Source of the DNA: Actinomycetota bacterium
Lineage (GTDB): Bacteria; Actinomycetota; Geothermincolia; Geothermincolales; RBG-13-55-18
Direction of reading: 5' to 3'
Length of the DNA stretch: 54,732 nucleotides
NCBI GenBank assembly: GCA_016931915.1
Contig: JAFGDU010000080.1
Location: forward strand, 1 to 54,732
The notes below the pieces were generated by a model. It saw only the letters and a program-made list of their open reading frames with translations, was not told the origin of the DNA and ran no database searches. Shown here piece after piece: positions 26,566 to 35,841 of this stretch; within the stretch, counting starts at the first letter, position 1; each line of letters begins with the position of its first letter. A program made the position numbers and the translations under genes.

Positions 26566-26656
26566 GGGGTCAGCCCTCCACATTCAACTTGATCCGGTAA
26601 AGGTTCCGTCTGAACACATCTGCAGGTGATTACGTTGAATGTGGAGGGCTGACCCC
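26566..26656. repeat. 91-bp palindromic element with perfect 23-bp arms
   Basis: The left arm starts GGGGTCAGCCCTCCACATTC at 26566-26588, and its exact reverse complement is at 26634-26656, separated by 45 bases. It begins at the base after the LCP stop codon. Ends with GGGGTCAG are known in REP-type repeats mobilised by Y1 (RAYT) transposases; no transposase is present here, so that link is inferred. Confidence 0.8.
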
Positions 26657-26742
26657 TGGCGATAGGCGATCTGCTGCTATCGACAGGTAGTACACAATCC
26701 ACTTAGTTCATCACAGCTCACGTCTGTTCTCATAGGTTGCGC

Positions 26743-26886
26743 AATTACGTTGAATGTGGAGGCCTGACCCCCGACGTTGAAAATGGAGGGCTGACCCCAG
26801 CTGAAGGTTTCTTTTTCTTGTTATGTAAGTCATCATTTGTGGTGTGGAGGCCTGACCCCCGACGTTGAAAATGGAGGGCTGACCCC
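26743..26886. repeat. Further GGGGTCAG-type repeats; 44-bp direct repeat
   Basis: A 44-bp sequence (starting TGTGGAGGCCTGACCCCCGA) occurs at 26755-26798 and 26843-26886 with identical sequence. The first copy is preceded by ATTACGTTGAA, the same arm as in the neighbouring palindrome. Together with 26566-26656 this array fills the 329-base gap up to the EamA gene, whose ATG is nine bases after the last repeat. No gene is seen inside. Confidence 0.75.
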
Positions 26887-26894
26887 TGGAGCGT

Positions 26895-27806
26895 ATGAAA
26901 CGCGGTGGTTATTTTCTCGTCCTGGGTGCGATAGTCCTTTTCAGCACCATCGAAGTAGTATCCAAATATCTCCAAGCCGGCGAGGGAGCCGCCGGGCAGG
27001 TAGGCTCGTCACAGGTTGCCACCATGAGGTTCCTCTTCGGGGCGGCTTTCATCCTCATCCTCCTCGTGGGTCAGCGGCAGGGGAGGTTCATCGCCGAGGC
27101 GTGCAGGAAGGACGGGCTGCCCATCGCCATGCTGGGAGCGGTGGGCGTTTTCCTGACCTTCTTCCTCTTCCACGAGGGCATCGAATCGACCAACGCGTCC
27201 ACGGCGGCGGTCATCTTCTCCATGAACCCGGTGTTCACGGTGCTCATCGCCTCCCTGGTCCTGCGCGAGCGCCTGGGGATAGTGGGATGGCTGGGGGTGG
27301 GCCTGGGGTTGGCCGGCGCTTTCGCAGCCATAACCGGTTTCCAGTTCTCCGGCATGCTCTCCAGGGAGGATTTCCTGGGGAGCATCCTCGTGCTCGTCTC
27401 AGCCATTACCTGGTCGGTCTATACCGTGTACGGCAAGAGGTACACGGAGCGCTACGGCAGCATGACGCTCTCCTTTCTGACCATGGTCGTGGGGTCGATA
27501 CTGCTGGCGGTGCTGCTCACCGTCCAGGGCGGCTGGGGTGAGATGGCGGGATACAACATGCGTGCGTGGGCTTGGCTGCTGTACCTGGGCGTGGTCACGG
27601 TAGGCCTCGGGTACATCCTCTACTTCGAGGGTATGCGGCGGGTACCGGCTTCCCGGGGAGCCAGCCTCTTCTATCTCAAGCCAGTCCTGGCCCTGCTCTT
27701 TGCCCATTTCACCCTGGGCGAGCCCATCTCCTACACCCTCCTGCTGGCATCGGTGATGGTCGCGTCGGGGATACTCCTGGTCACGCTGCCCAAGCCAGGG
27801 GGCTAG
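26895..27806 (+). CDS. EamA-family (DMT) transporter
   Basis: A 303-residue drug/metabolite-type permease with about ten membrane helices arranged as two EamA repeats. Landmarks are the first-helix FLVLGAIVLFSTIEVVSKYL, STNASTAAVIFSMNPVFTVLIA with following LRERLG at the end of repeat one, and ASRGASLFYLKPVLALLFAH with LGEPIS in repeat two. It exports or imports a small metabolite that cannot be predicted. The start is only nine bases from the last repeat and lacks a typical ribosome site, so its expression may be affected by the repeat insertion. Confidence 0.9.
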   Translation: MKRGGYFLVLGAIVLFSTIEVVSKYLQAGEGAAGQVGSSQVATMRFLFGAAFILILLVGQRQGRFIAEACRKDGLPIAMLGAVGVFLTFFLFHEGIESTNASTAAVIFSMNPVFTVLIASLVLRERLGIVGWLGVGLGLAGAFAAITGFQFSGMLSREDFLGSILVLVSAITWSVYTVYGKRYTERYGSMTLSFLTMVVGSILLAVLLTVQGGWGEMAGYNMRAWAWLLYLGVVTVGLGYILYFEGMRRVPASRGASLFYLKPVLALLFAHFTLGEPISYTLLLASVMVASGILLVTLPKPGG

Positions 27807-27833
27807 GCTCAGCTTAGATGACTTCGTGGGTGC

Positions 27834-27839
27834 TATAAT
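27834..27839 (+). promoter_or_regulatory. -10 box of BMP lipoprotein gene
   Basis: TATAAT in GTGCTATAATGG, 54 bases before the ATG at 27893. The -35 position is weak. Confidence 0.5.
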
Positions 27840-27892
27840 GGACGCTAAATAAAGGCCGAATGAAGCGATTATCCGGCGATCGGAGCTCATAG

Positions 27893-28909
27893 ATGAAGGT
27901 CAAGTCCAGCCGCCTGGCTGCCGCATTCCTCGTTTGCGCCCTGCTACTCGCCGTTTTCTTTGCCGCTTCCTGCGGGTCTTCGCGACCCTCCTACCGCGTG
28001 GCACTTGTCGGTTTCGAGGAAGGAGAGCCGGGCGAGGAGCGCAACGCCCTTGCGGAATACGGGCAGCGCCGGGTCGAGGCGGAACTGGGAATCGAGGTGG
28101 ACTTCATGCTCCCCGAATCGGAGGCGGACATCGCAGATCTCTTCACAGCTGGCGAGGATGGCTACGACCTGGTGGTTTCCCTGGGCCAGGACTCTTCCCT
28201 GGATACGCTCTTCGCCCGGCCGGAGGATTCGGAGATCGCCACCTGCGCCCTGGACTTCGAGGTCCCACAACCCGTGCCAAACGAGGATGATGCCGCTCTG
28301 GTCCGCTACCGCGTAGAGGAGGGCTCCTATATCTGCGGTTACCTCGCGGGGTGGCTGAGCGGGCGCACGGATCACCCGCTGACCAACCCCATGCCGCTGG
28401 TCGCCTTCATCGGAGCCCTCGATGATCCCCTGGTCGTCTACTACAACAGTGGCTACACCAAGGGAGTGGAAGCCGGCTCGGAAGAAGGAGGAACCCACAG
28501 CTACTTCCTGGAGACGTCCGAGGACTACCAGCAGGCGCGGGCTTATGCCGAGGAAGCGGTGGAGAAAGGCGTGGACATCATCTTCTGTTCGCCGGGGGCC
28601 TTCAACGATGAGGTGATCGAGGTGGCGGAGAAGGAGGACATCCTGGTCATCCTGGTGGGCACCGACCGCTCTTCCGAATCGCCACAGCACGTCCTCACGA
28701 CTTTGCTGCTCAGGGACGACAACGCCGTGTTTGCGGCGGTGAGCGCAGCCCTCGATGGCGATCTCGAGGCCGGCCGCCAGGTGTGGGGCATCGAGGAAGG
28801 CGTCTGGAGTCTTGCTCCCTTCCACGGCCACGACCCCTATATCCGCAAGGAGATCAAGGAGGAGCTGCGCGAGCAGGAACAAAAGGTAGCCTCCATCGAC
28901 TTCACATAA
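27893..28909 (+). CDS. BMP-family substrate-binding lipoprotein
   Basis: A 338-residue lipoprotein with signal residues 1-26 and lipobox AASC (C27). The body matches the basic membrane protein (PF02608) family of periplasmic-type binding proteins for nucleosides and related ligands: YRVALVGFEEG start, EEGSYICGYLAGWLSG, VAFIGALDDPLVVYYNSGYTKG and DIIFCSPGAFNDEVIE. No permease or ATPase gene lies beside it, so it is an orphan binding protein here that could serve a distant ABC transporter or a sensor. Confidence 0.85.
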   Translation: MKVKSSRLAAAFLVCALLLAVFFAASCGSSRPSYRVALVGFEEGEPGEERNALAEYGQRRVEAELGIEVDFMLPESEADIADLFTAGEDGYDLVVSLGQDSSLDTLFARPEDSEIATCALDFEVPQPVPNEDDAALVRYRVEEGSYICGYLAGWLSGRTDHPLTNPMPLVAFIGALDDPLVVYYNSGYTKGVEAGSEEGGTHSYFLETSEDYQQARAYAEEAVEKGVDIIFCSPGAFNDEVIEVAEKEDILVILVGTDRSSESPQHVLTTLLLRDDNAVFAAVSAALDGDLEAGRQVWGIEEGVWSLAPFHGHDPYIRKEIKEELREQEQKVASIDFT

Positions 28910-28954
28910 AGACCTGGCCTCGTTCTTTCCTGATTTATCCACCATACGTTGGGG

Positions 28955-28960
28955 TATAAT
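28955..28960 (+). promoter_or_regulatory. -10 box of hsp20-lon
   Basis: TATAAT in GGGGTATAATAG, 46 bases before the GTG start of hsp20. No HrcA/CIRCE or HAIR operator is recognised in 28910-29005. Confidence 0.5.
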
Positions 28961-29005
28961 AGTAGAGTTAAAATCTTAGAAAGTGCTGCGTAAGGAGGTC
29001 GGATA

Positions 29006-29455
29006 GTGACGGAGGCTTTCTCTGACCGAGACGAATTCGATGACATATTTAATAAACAGGGCGATATGGAGCGCTATTTCAGGCACATTACATACTGGAA
29101 GAAACCTTCCGCCGTGTTCGAGAAAGCCTGGAAGCCCCTTTGCGATGTCTACGAATGCCCCGATCATTTCAGTGTGGTGGTGGAGCTGGCCTGGGTGGAC
29201 GAAGAGAAGGTCGAGGTTACCCTGCACGGCAGGCTGCTCTCCATTCGCGGCCACCGCAGGCAGTTCAGGCCTCCCGACATGAGCAATACCTATATGCTGG
29301 AGATCAATTACGGCGATTTCGAGAGGGTGCTGGAGCTCCCCACGGATATCGACGCCGACGCGACCCGCGCCATCTACCGCCGCGGCCTGCTGGAGATCAT
29401 CCTGCCCAAGTTGCAGCGCGACAAACTGCGCAGTGTGGACGTACGCGACGAATGA
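29006..29455 (+). CDS. Hsp20/alpha-crystallin small heat-shock protein
   Basis: A 149-residue small heat-shock protein. The alpha-crystallin domain spans about residues 45-140: DVYECPDHFSVVVELAWVDEEKVEV, LLSIRGHRRQF, a beta-sandwich, and the final IYRRGLLEIILPK which holds the GxLxI-type strand. It holds unfolding proteins for refolding or degradation. The GTG start at 29006 is set by AAGGAGGT at 28992-28999. It lies 36 bases before lon, giving a stress operon of a holdase with a protease. Confidence 0.92.
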   Translation: MTEAFSDRDEFDDIFNKQGDMERYFRHITYWKKPSAVFEKAWKPLCDVYECPDHFSVVVELAWVDEEKVEVTLHGRLLSIRGHRRQFRPPDMSNTYMLEINYGDFERVLELPTDIDADATRAIYRRGLLEIILPKLQRDKLRSVDVRDE

Positions 29456-29491
29456 GCTCTGCAGAAGGACGAGAAACACAGGAGGTATACC

Positions 29492-32035
29492 TTGCCGGAT
29501 AACGAATTCCCCATGGGCCTGACGGAGCCTTACATCCCCGATGTACTTCCCGTGCTTCCCCTGAAGGACACGGTAATATATCCGCACATCATCGTACCGC
29601 TGCTGATAACCAGGGAGGAGTACGTCAAACTCATCGACGATGCGCTGACCGCGGACCGGCTGGTGGCCGCCATGGCCACCAGGGAGGAAGTGGAGATGCC
29701 GGAGCCGGACCAGATCTACGATGTAGGCACGGCGGCGGCCATCATCCGCATGCTCAAGATGCCTGACGGCTCAATGCAGCTCTTCGTGCAGGGGGTACAG
29801 AGGATCCGCGTCGTCGAGTACGTGCAGCGGGAGCCCTATCTCAAGGCTCGCGTAGAGAAGGTAAAGGAGAAAATCGAGGAATCGGTGGAGCTGGAGGGGA
29901 TAGCGCGCAACGTCCTCGCCCAGTTCAAAAACATGGTCTCCCTTGCCCCCTACCTGCCCAACGAGATATTCATAGCGGCCATGAACATCGGCGAGCCCAA
30001 CAACCTGGCCGACTTCATCGCCTCCAACATCAACATCGATCTCAAGGAGAAACAGGAACTCCTGGAGGCCCTGGACGTCAAGGACCGCCTGGAGAAGCTG
30101 ACGGTATTCCTCAACAAGGAGATCGAGATCCTGGAGATAGGTTCCAGGATACAGTCCGAGGTGCAGACGGAGATGTCCAAGAGCCAGCGGGAGTACTTTC
30201 TGAGAGAGCAGCTCAAAGCCATCCAGAAAGAGCTGGGCGAAGTGGACGAGCGCACCATGGAGATCAACGAATTCCGCGAGAAGATGGACCAGAGCGGCAT
30301 GCCCGAGGCGGCCCGCAAGGAGGCCGAGAGGGAGCTGGACCGCCTGGCCAAGATGCCGGTCGCCGCGGCGGAATACACCGTGGCCCGTACCTACCTGGAA
30401 TGGCTCACCAGCCTGCCCTGGAACCTGAGCACCGAGGACAACCTGGACATCAAGCAGGCCAGGAAGGTGCTGGACGAGGACCATTACGACCTTGACAAGG
30501 TGAAGGACCGCATCATCGAGTACCTGGCGGTGCGCAAGCTCAAGGAGGACATGAAGGGTCCCATCCTCTGCTTCGTGGGACCACCCGGCGTGGGCAAGAC
30601 CTCCCTCGGCCAGTCCATCGCGCGCGCCCTGGGGCGCAAGTTCGTGCGCATCTCCCTGGGGGGCATGCACGACGAGGCGGAGATCAGGGGACACCGGCGC
30701 ACCTATATCGGGGCCTTGCCGGGCCGTATAATCAGGGGCATCCAGAGGGCGGGCTCCAACAACCCCGTGTTCATGCTGGACGAGGTGGACAAGATAGGGG
30801 CCGATTTTCGCGGCGACCCCGCCTCGGCCCTGCTGGAGGTGCTGGATCCGGAGCAGAACCACTCCTTCTCCGATCACTACCTGGACGTGGATTTCGACCT
30901 CTCCAAGGTGATGTTCATCACCACCGCCAACACGCCCATACCCATCCATCCCGCCTTGCTGGACCGCATGGAGGTGCTGGAGCTGCCCGGCTACACCGAG
31001 GTGGAGAAGGTGCACATCGCCCTGGACCACCTACTGCCGCGGCAGTACGAGGCCCACGGCCTGAAGAAGAGCCAGATCGAAATCACCGAGGAAGCCCTGC
31101 GTGGCATCATCCGAAACTACACGCGCGAGGCCGGGGTGCGCAACCTGGAAAGGGAGATAGCGACCGTCTGCCGCAAGGTGGCCAAGGATATAGCGGCGGG
31201 GAAGCGCAAGAGCAGAAAGATAAAAGAGAAGGACTTGCACGAGCTCCTCGGCCCCTCCAAGTACCGCTTCGAGGTCTTGGAGGAGGACGACGAGATCGGC
31301 GTGGCCACCGGCCTGGCCTGGACGGAGTCCGGCGGCGACGTGCTCTTCGTGGAGTCGCAGGTGATGCCCGGGGAGGGTGACCTCATCCTCACCGGAAAGC
31401 TGGGGGATGTCATGCAGGAGTCGGCCAAGGCGGCCCTCACCTACTGCCGCAGCGTCGCTGAACGTTACGGGGTGGAGGCGGATTTCTTCAAGAACAACGA
31501 TATGCATGTGCACGTGCCGGCCGGGGCCATACCCAAGGATGGGCCCAGCGCGGGCGTGACTATGGCCACCGCCCTCATGTCATCCATCACCCACAGGAAG
31601 ATACACAAGGAAGTCGGTATGACCGGCGAGATTACCCTGCGGGGCAAGGTGCTGCCCATAGGCGGCCTCAAGGAGAAGGTGCTGGCCGCGCACCGCGCCG
31701 GCGTCAAGAAGATAATCATCCCCGAGGAGAACCAGAAATACCTGGAGGAGATACCCCCCTTCATCCGTAAGGACCTCAAGTTCGTGCCCGTCAAACATAT
31801 CGAGGAGGTCCTCAAGATAGCCCTTTACCCGGACGGCAAGGCAGCCGGGGCGAAGGCCGCAAAGCCCGCGGCAAAGAAACCCGCCAAGCCGCCCGCGAAG
31901 AAACCCGAGAAGAAAGCGGCCAGGAAAACGGCAAGACCGGCCGCAAAAAAATCCTCCAAGCCGGCCGCGAAGAAATCGGCGAAAAAACCATCGAAGCCGA
32001 GCGGGAAGAAGAAAAGGCCGGCGAAGAAGGGCTAA
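29492..32035 (+). CDS. lon: ATP-dependent Lon protease with lysine-rich tail
   Basis: An 847-residue Lon: N-terminal substrate domain (about 15-210), coiled region, AAA+ module with Walker A GPPGVGKT (363-370) and Walker B FMLDEVDK (427-434), and the Ser-Lys protease with S686 in KDGPSAGV and K729 in GGLKEKV. It degrades misfolded and regulatory proteins. TTG start with GGAGGT at 29481-29486. The odd part is residues 781-847, a low-complexity tail of AAKK/PAKK units with about 24 lysines, resembling histone H1-like tails; canonical Lon ends near residue 780. The tail could bind nucleic acid or polyphosphate. It overlaps the convergent lipoprotein gene by four bases. Confidence 0.96.
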   Translation: MPDNEFPMGLTEPYIPDVLPVLPLKDTVIYPHIIVPLLITREEYVKLIDDALTADRLVAAMATREEVEMPEPDQIYDVGTAAAIIRMLKMPDGSMQLFVQGVQRIRVVEYVQREPYLKARVEKVKEKIEESVELEGIARNVLAQFKNMVSLAPYLPNEIFIAAMNIGEPNNLADFIASNINIDLKEKQELLEALDVKDRLEKLTVFLNKEIEILEIGSRIQSEVQTEMSKSQREYFLREQLKAIQKELGEVDERTMEINEFREKMDQSGMPEAARKEAERELDRLAKMPVAAAEYTVARTYLEWLTSLPWNLSTEDNLDIKQARKVLDEDHYDLDKVKDRIIEYLAVRKLKEDMKGPILCFVGPPGVGKTSLGQSIARALGRKFVRISLGGMHDEAEIRGHRRTYIGALPGRIIRGIQRAGSNNPVFMLDEVDKIGADFRGDPASALLEVLDPEQNHSFSDHYLDVDFDLSKVMFITTANTPIPIHPALLDRMEVLELPGYTEVEKVHIALDHLLPRQYEAHGLKKSQIEITEEALRGIIRNYTREAGVRNLEREIATVCRKVAKDIAAGKRKSRKIKEKDLHELLGPSKYRFEVLEEDDEIGVATGLAWTESGGDVLFVESQVMPGEGDLILTGKLGDVMQESAKAALTYCRSVAERYGVEADFFKNNDMHVHVPAGAIPKDGPSAGVTMATALMSSITHRKIHKEVGMTGEITLRGKVLPIGGLKEKVLAAHRAGVKKIIIPEENQKYLEEIPPFIRKDLKFVPVKHIEEVLKIALYPDGKAAGAKAAKPAAKKPAKPPAKKPEKKAARKTARPAAKKSSKPAAKKSAKKPSKPSGKKKRPAKKG

Positions 32036-32466
32036 GGGGTCTGGGATTCCTCGACCACCTCGATCTCCGGGAACCACAACTCCTCGCTCTCGCGCAGGGC
32101 AACCTTCCACTTGGTCCCCACGCGCCGCGTGACGTACGGGATGTCCACCGACTGGTCGCCCCAGAAGTAGGTCACTGTCACCACGGCCCGGTCGTTTTCC
32201 ACCTCTCCTTGCCCGACGTCGTAGGAGACGTCCGTCGCGTACAGGAACGGCTCTCCGCCTATGTATCCGGTGAGGTCCTCCTCGACGGTCAGACCTGCCG
32301 CCCTCTCCTCGTCTCCCGCGATGCGCGCCGTGATGAAATCCCCCACCGCACGCTGTGGCGTGGAGGCGGAGCAGCCCGCAGTGAAGGCAAGGAGAAGAGC
32401 AAGAAAGACAGCAACAGCCGGCGCGGCTGCGAGTCCAGCCATTGAGGGCTTAGATGGGTATCGCAT
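32032..32466 (-). CDS. Small lipoprotein (hypothetical)
   Basis: A 144-residue lipoprotein: hydrophobic signal with lipobox FTAGC (C32 from the chosen ATG). The mature part (about 110 residues) starts QRAVGDFITARIAGDEERAA, the pattern of small cone-like DUF4878/NTF2-like lipoproteins, but the family is not certain. The ATG at 32466 gives a normal signal length; a GTG at 32490 would add eight residues. The last bases overlap the lon stop. It is next to another exported or anchored protein of similar plan (32538-33080). Confidence 0.6.
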   Translation of the reverse strand: MRYPSKPSMAGLAAAPAVAVFLALLLAFTAGCSASTPQRAVGDFITARIAGDEERAAGLTVEEDLTGYIGGEPFLYATDVSYDVGQGEVENDRAVVTVTYFWGDQSVDIPYVTRRVGTKWKVALRESEELWFPEIEVVEESQTP

Positions 32467-32537
32467 CTGCTTGCATCCTCGACCGATCACCTGACACCTC
32501 TGATCCAGGCTGACAACTAATCTCCATACAACCTTCT

Positions 32538-33080
32538 TCAGAAGGGGAGCAAGTCCTGGTCTCCCGACAGCATCTCCGCAAGGTCGTAATTCACGCCTTC
32601 GATGAGCCAGAGCCCCTCCCTCCTCTCCACGTAGAACACCAGGTTGGAGCCAGCGAGGTCGAGGGTGGCCGCAGGAGGTCCTTCCTCCCCCTGGTCATAG
32701 ACGGTGACCCGGCCGCCCTTGAGCTCGACCTCGGCGGCGTCGCCCTCCGCCCGCGCCGCGAACTTGAGGGATGAGAAATCCAGACGGTACTCCTCCAGGA
32801 GCGAAGTGACGGTGTCTCGCATGCCGCCAGTGTTCTCCGTCCACAGCTTACCCAATTCCCCCAGCGGATCGATACAATCCATAAGCCCGTCGATATCACC
32901 CTTCTCGACCATGTCGAAAGCCCTCTCCACCGTCGCCTGGGCGGCATGGGTGCGGAATATGGTGAAGAAGCCGATTATACCTGCAGCCAGCGCTATCACG
33001 ATTACGAAGGACCACTTGGCGTAGTTTCCCGCCTTGTTGGCCCTTCCCTCGGGTGCTTTAATTACCTCTTCCTCTTCCAT
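32538..33080 (-). CDS. Single-pass membrane protein (hypothetical)
   Basis: A 180-residue protein starting MEEEEVIKAPEGR, with one membrane helix (about 24-43, FVIVIALAAGIIGFF) and an outer domain that begins ATVERAFDMVEKGDIDGLMD, an NTF2-like/lipoprotein-type opening. The open frame extends far upstream across the divergent radical SAM gene, but the ATG at 33080 is the sensible start. It has no ribosome site and a TATACT sits about seven bases before it, consistent with a leaderless transcript. It is divergent from the radical SAM gene, 36 bases apart. Confidence 0.65.
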   Translation of the reverse strand: MEEEEVIKAPEGRANKAGNYAKWSFVIVIALAAGIIGFFTIFRTHAAQATVERAFDMVEKGDIDGLMDCIDPLGELGKLWTENTGGMRDTVTSLLEEYRLDFSSLKFAARAEGDAAEVELKGGRVTVYDQGEEGPPAATLDLAGSNLVFYVERREGLWLIEGVNYDLAEMLSGDQDLLPF

Positions 33081-33116
33081 GATAATAAGTATATATGTTG
33101 GCGGGACGATTGCAGG

Positions 33117-34211
33117 ATGACCATTATGCATGTACGACGCGGGGAAGAAATAAAATGTGTATCGTGCGGCAACTCGTCGCCCGCTATCTCCCGGGCCCTT
33201 GCCCTCTGTTACACATGTATCCGGGCCGGCGGGGAAATGGTGGAGGGACGCATAGAGGAGGCGCACGCGCAGGCGCGCCTGCCCTTCGGCCTGCCCGCCC
33301 TGCCCCCGCGTACGGCTGGCGGCAGGACCTGCCGTATGTGCGGCAACGAATGCGTGTTGGGAGAAGGGGAGAGGGGTTTCTGCGGCCTGCGGCTGGTCGA
33401 GGGAGGAAAGTTGCGCCATCTCTCCGGCACCGCGCACAGCGGAATAGTAGAATTTTATTACGACCCCCTGCCCACCAACTGCGTGGCCGACTGGGTCTGC
33501 CCGGGCAGCCATGACCGCGGGCGGAAGAACCTGGCCGTCTTCCTGGGCGCCTGCTCCTTCGATTGTCTCTTCTGCCAGAACTCCCAGTTCCGTATGCTCA
33601 CCGCCTGCCTGGCACCGGTTGTCACCTCGCGCCAGCTGGCTGAGGCGGTGGAGGAGTCCACCGGCTGTGTCTGTTATTTCGGTGGCGACCCCACCCCCCA
33701 GATGCCCTTCGCCCTGCGCGCCTCCGAGCTCGCCCTTCAGCGCCGCAAGGGTAAGGTGCGCATCTGCTGGGAGACCAACGGCTCCATGCATCCCGGCCTG
33801 CTGCGACGCGCCCTGGAGCTGAGCCTGAAGAGCGACGGCTGCGTGAAGTTCGACCTCAAGGCGTTCGATCCCACGCTGCACCGCGCGCTGTGCGGGGTAT
33901 CCAACGCTCGCACCCTGGAGAACTTCGCCTATGCCGCGTCACGCATCCCGGAGCGGCCCGACCCGCCGCCGCTCATCGCCAGCACCCTGCTTGTCCCCGG
34001 CTACGTGGAGGCGGGGGAGGTTGGGCGCATCGCGTCCTTCATCGCCGAGCTGGATAAGGACATCCCCTATTCCCTGCTGGCCTTCCATCCCCAACACGCC
34101 ATGGTCGATATGCCCGTCACCTCTCGCCGCCAGGCGGAGGAGTGCCTCGCTGCCGCCCTTGCGGAAGGCCTCACACGCGTGCACATCGGAAACCTGCACC
34201 TGCTTAGGTAG
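33117..34211 (+). CDS. Radical SAM protein, AmrS/PflX-like
   Basis: A 364-residue radical SAM protein of the COG1313/AmmeMemoRadiSam-related group. An N-terminal zinc-ribbon-like part (CVSCGN...CYTC) is followed by CRMCGNECVLGEGERGFCGL, typical of the group, and the cluster-binding motif CSFDCLFC (CxxxCxxC) in GACSFDCLFCQNSQF. The rest forms the SAM barrel (CYFGGDPTPQMP, ICWETNGS, KFDLKAF). Reaction unknown; relatives activate glycyl-radical enzymes or act with Memo and AMMECR1 proteins, neither of which is here. The ATG at 33117 is preferred; the frame is open to 32946 but that part overlaps the divergent gene. Confidence 0.82.
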   Translation: MTIMHVRRGEEIKCVSCGNSSPAISRALALCYTCIRAGGEMVEGRIEEAHAQARLPFGLPALPPRTAGGRTCRMCGNECVLGEGERGFCGLRLVEGGKLRHLSGTAHSGIVEFYYDPLPTNCVADWVCPGSHDRGRKNLAVFLGACSFDCLFCQNSQFRMLTACLAPVVTSRQLAEAVEESTGCVCYFGGDPTPQMPFALRASELALQRRKGKVRICWETNGSMHPGLLRRALELSLKSDGCVKFDLKAFDPTLHRALCGVSNARTLENFAYAASRIPERPDPPPLIASTLLVPGYVEAGEVGRIASFIAELDKDIPYSLLAFHPQHAMVDMPVTSRRQAEECLAAALAEGLTRVHIGNLHLLR

Positions 34212-34222
34212 GGGGCGCGAGA

Positions 34223-35002
34223 CTAGTTCCCCAGCTCGCGGTCGTGGGGTTTGGGGGCCGTGTCGCGGGGCACGGGGTAGAACCCGTAGGGCAGCTCGAG
34301 CCCGTGCTCGGAGAGGAGCTTCTCGTCGGAGAGGATGGAGAAGGCCTCGCCATCTGCGGCGATCTTCCCCCCGCTCATGATCACCACGCGATCACAGTTC
34401 TCGAACACGAAGGGGAGGTCGTGCGTGACCAGGATCTTGGTGATCCTCATGCCCTGCAGGAGCTCTGAGAACTCGTTGCGGGCGCGGGGGTCCAGGTTGC
34501 TGGACGGCTCGTCCAGCACCAAAAGGTCGGGGTTCATGGAGAGCACGGTGGCGATGGACGCGCGCTTCTTCTGCCCATAGCTGAGGTGATAGGCGGAGCG
34601 CTTCTCCATTCCCGCGATGCCCACATCGTCGAGGGCCCGGGACACCGCCACCTCTACCTCTTCCTGGGAAAGGCCCATGTTGATGGGGCCGAAGGCCACG
34701 TCGTCGAAGACGGTGGGGGAGAAGAGCTGGTCGTCGGGGTCCTGGAATACGAGGCCTACGCGGCGCCTTATCTCGCGCAGGTTCTTCTTCTCCACCGGCA
34801 GGTCGAAGATGCGCACCTCTCCGTGGCCGGTGAGGATGCCGTTGAGGTGCAGGAGCAGGGTGGACTTGCCGGCGCCGTTGGGGCCGACGATCCCCACCGA
34901 CTCCCCCTCCTCGATGGTCAGGTCGATCCCGCGCAGGGCGATGGTGCCATCCGGGTAGGCATAACGGAGATCCTTGATCTCCACCGCCTTCTTATGGTGC
35001 AT
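34223..35002 (-). CDS. cbiO: Cobalt/nickel ECF transporter ATPase
   Basis: A 259-residue ABC ATPase of the energy-coupling factor type. Walker A GPNGAGKST (40-48), Q-loop VFQDPDDQLF, signature LSYGQKKR, Walker B LLVLDEPSSNLD and switch VTHD are all present. It hydrolyses ATP to power metal uptake with CbiQ and CbiM. Last gene of the leftward operon cbiM-pdgle-cbiQ-cbiO, 71 bases after cbiQ. GGGAGCGGG precedes the ATG. A single ATPase gene implies a homodimer. Confidence 0.93.
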   Translation of the reverse strand: MHHKKAVEIKDLRYAYPDGTIALRGIDLTIEEGESVGIVGPNGAGKSTLLLHLNGILTGHGEVRIFDLPVEKKNLREIRRRVGLVFQDPDDQLFSPTVFDDVAFGPINMGLSQEEVEVAVSRALDDVGIAGMEKRSAYHLSYGQKKRASIATVLSMNPDLLVLDEPSSNLDPRARNEFSELLQGMRITKILVTHDLPFVFENCDRVVIMSGGKIAADGEAFSILSDEKLLSEHGLELPYGFYPVPRDTAPKPHDRELGN

Positions 35003-35073
35003 GGGACCCGCTCCCTTTCCTTTCCTCTACCAGGATCATTCTCATGCATACCGCCTCAACCCATTGTTCCCAT

Positions 35074-35835
35074 CTATCCCCCGACTATGAGCCTTGCCGC
35101 CAGGGGGAAGAGGGTTACCAGGGCAACGAAGCCCAGCTCCACCGCCCCGAAATCGTACAGGTAGATGGTGCGCACACCACCGTCGTAGCCGCGTGCAAGC
35201 ATGGCGGCGTAGACCCGCTCTCCCCGCTCGTACGAGCGCAGGAAGAGGGCGGCGATCATGTGACCGATGACCTTTGCGTGCCACAACCACCTGCCGCTCC
35301 ACCCCCGCGAATCGCGGGCCCGCCGCATGCGCTGCAGCTCGTCCATGAGCACGAAGATATAGCGGTACATGAAGCTCATGATGGTGGTGAGCAGGTGGGG
35401 GACCTTCAATTTCTCCATCCCCTTGAGGAGCTCGGGGAAGGGGGTGGTGGAGGAGAGCAATATCACCGCCAGCACGCTCACCGTTGACTTGGCGGCTACG
35501 TTCCAGAGCACCAGGAGACCGTGGCCGGATACGGTGAGGGGCCCCAGGTTGTAGCTTCCGCCTCCCTTGTTGAAGAAGGGCAGGAACACCGCGACCACCA
35601 GGATGAAGGGGAGCACGATGAGCATGCGCTTGAGCACGTGCTTCCAGGGAAGCCGGGACATGATCAACAGTACCAGTTCCAGCCCCAGGTAGGCGGCGAA
35701 GGCGATGTAGAGGTCGGGCGGAGTGGTGACGCAGATGATGATGAGCGCTATGAAGCCCACCAGCTTGGCCCGGGGGTCAAGCTGGTGGATCGGGCTCTGC
35801 AGCCCGCTGTACTCGTCAAGAAAAGCGTGTTTCAT
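35074..35835 (-). CDS. cbiQ: ECF transporter transmembrane subunit
   Basis: A 253-residue EcfT/CbiQ protein with about five to six membrane helices. The N-terminal HQLDPRAKLVGFIALI and the cytoplasmic coupling helices with MRRARDSRGW and AMLARGYDG (the Ala-Arg-Gly signature that contacts the ATPase) identify it. It links CbiO to the substrate-binding CbiM. It is six bases downstream of the PDGLE gene. Confidence 0.92.
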   Translation of the reverse strand: MKHAFLDEYSGLQSPIHQLDPRAKLVGFIALIIICVTTPPDLYIAFAAYLGLELVLLIMSRLPWKHVLKRMLIVLPFILVVAVFLPFFNKGGGSYNLGPLTVSGHGLLVLWNVAAKSTVSVLAVILLSSTTPFPELLKGMEKLKVPHLLTTIMSFMYRYIFVLMDELQRMRRARDSRGWSGRWLWHAKVIGHMIAALFLRSYERGERVYAAMLARGYDGGVRTIYLYDFGAVELGFVALVTLFPLAARLIVGG

Positions 35836-35841
35836 ATCTCG

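Noticed and set aside
33081..33881. Upstream extension of the minus-strand frame ending at 32538
   Set aside because: It would lie inside the radical SAM gene; the ATG at 33080 begins directly before a sensible membrane protein.
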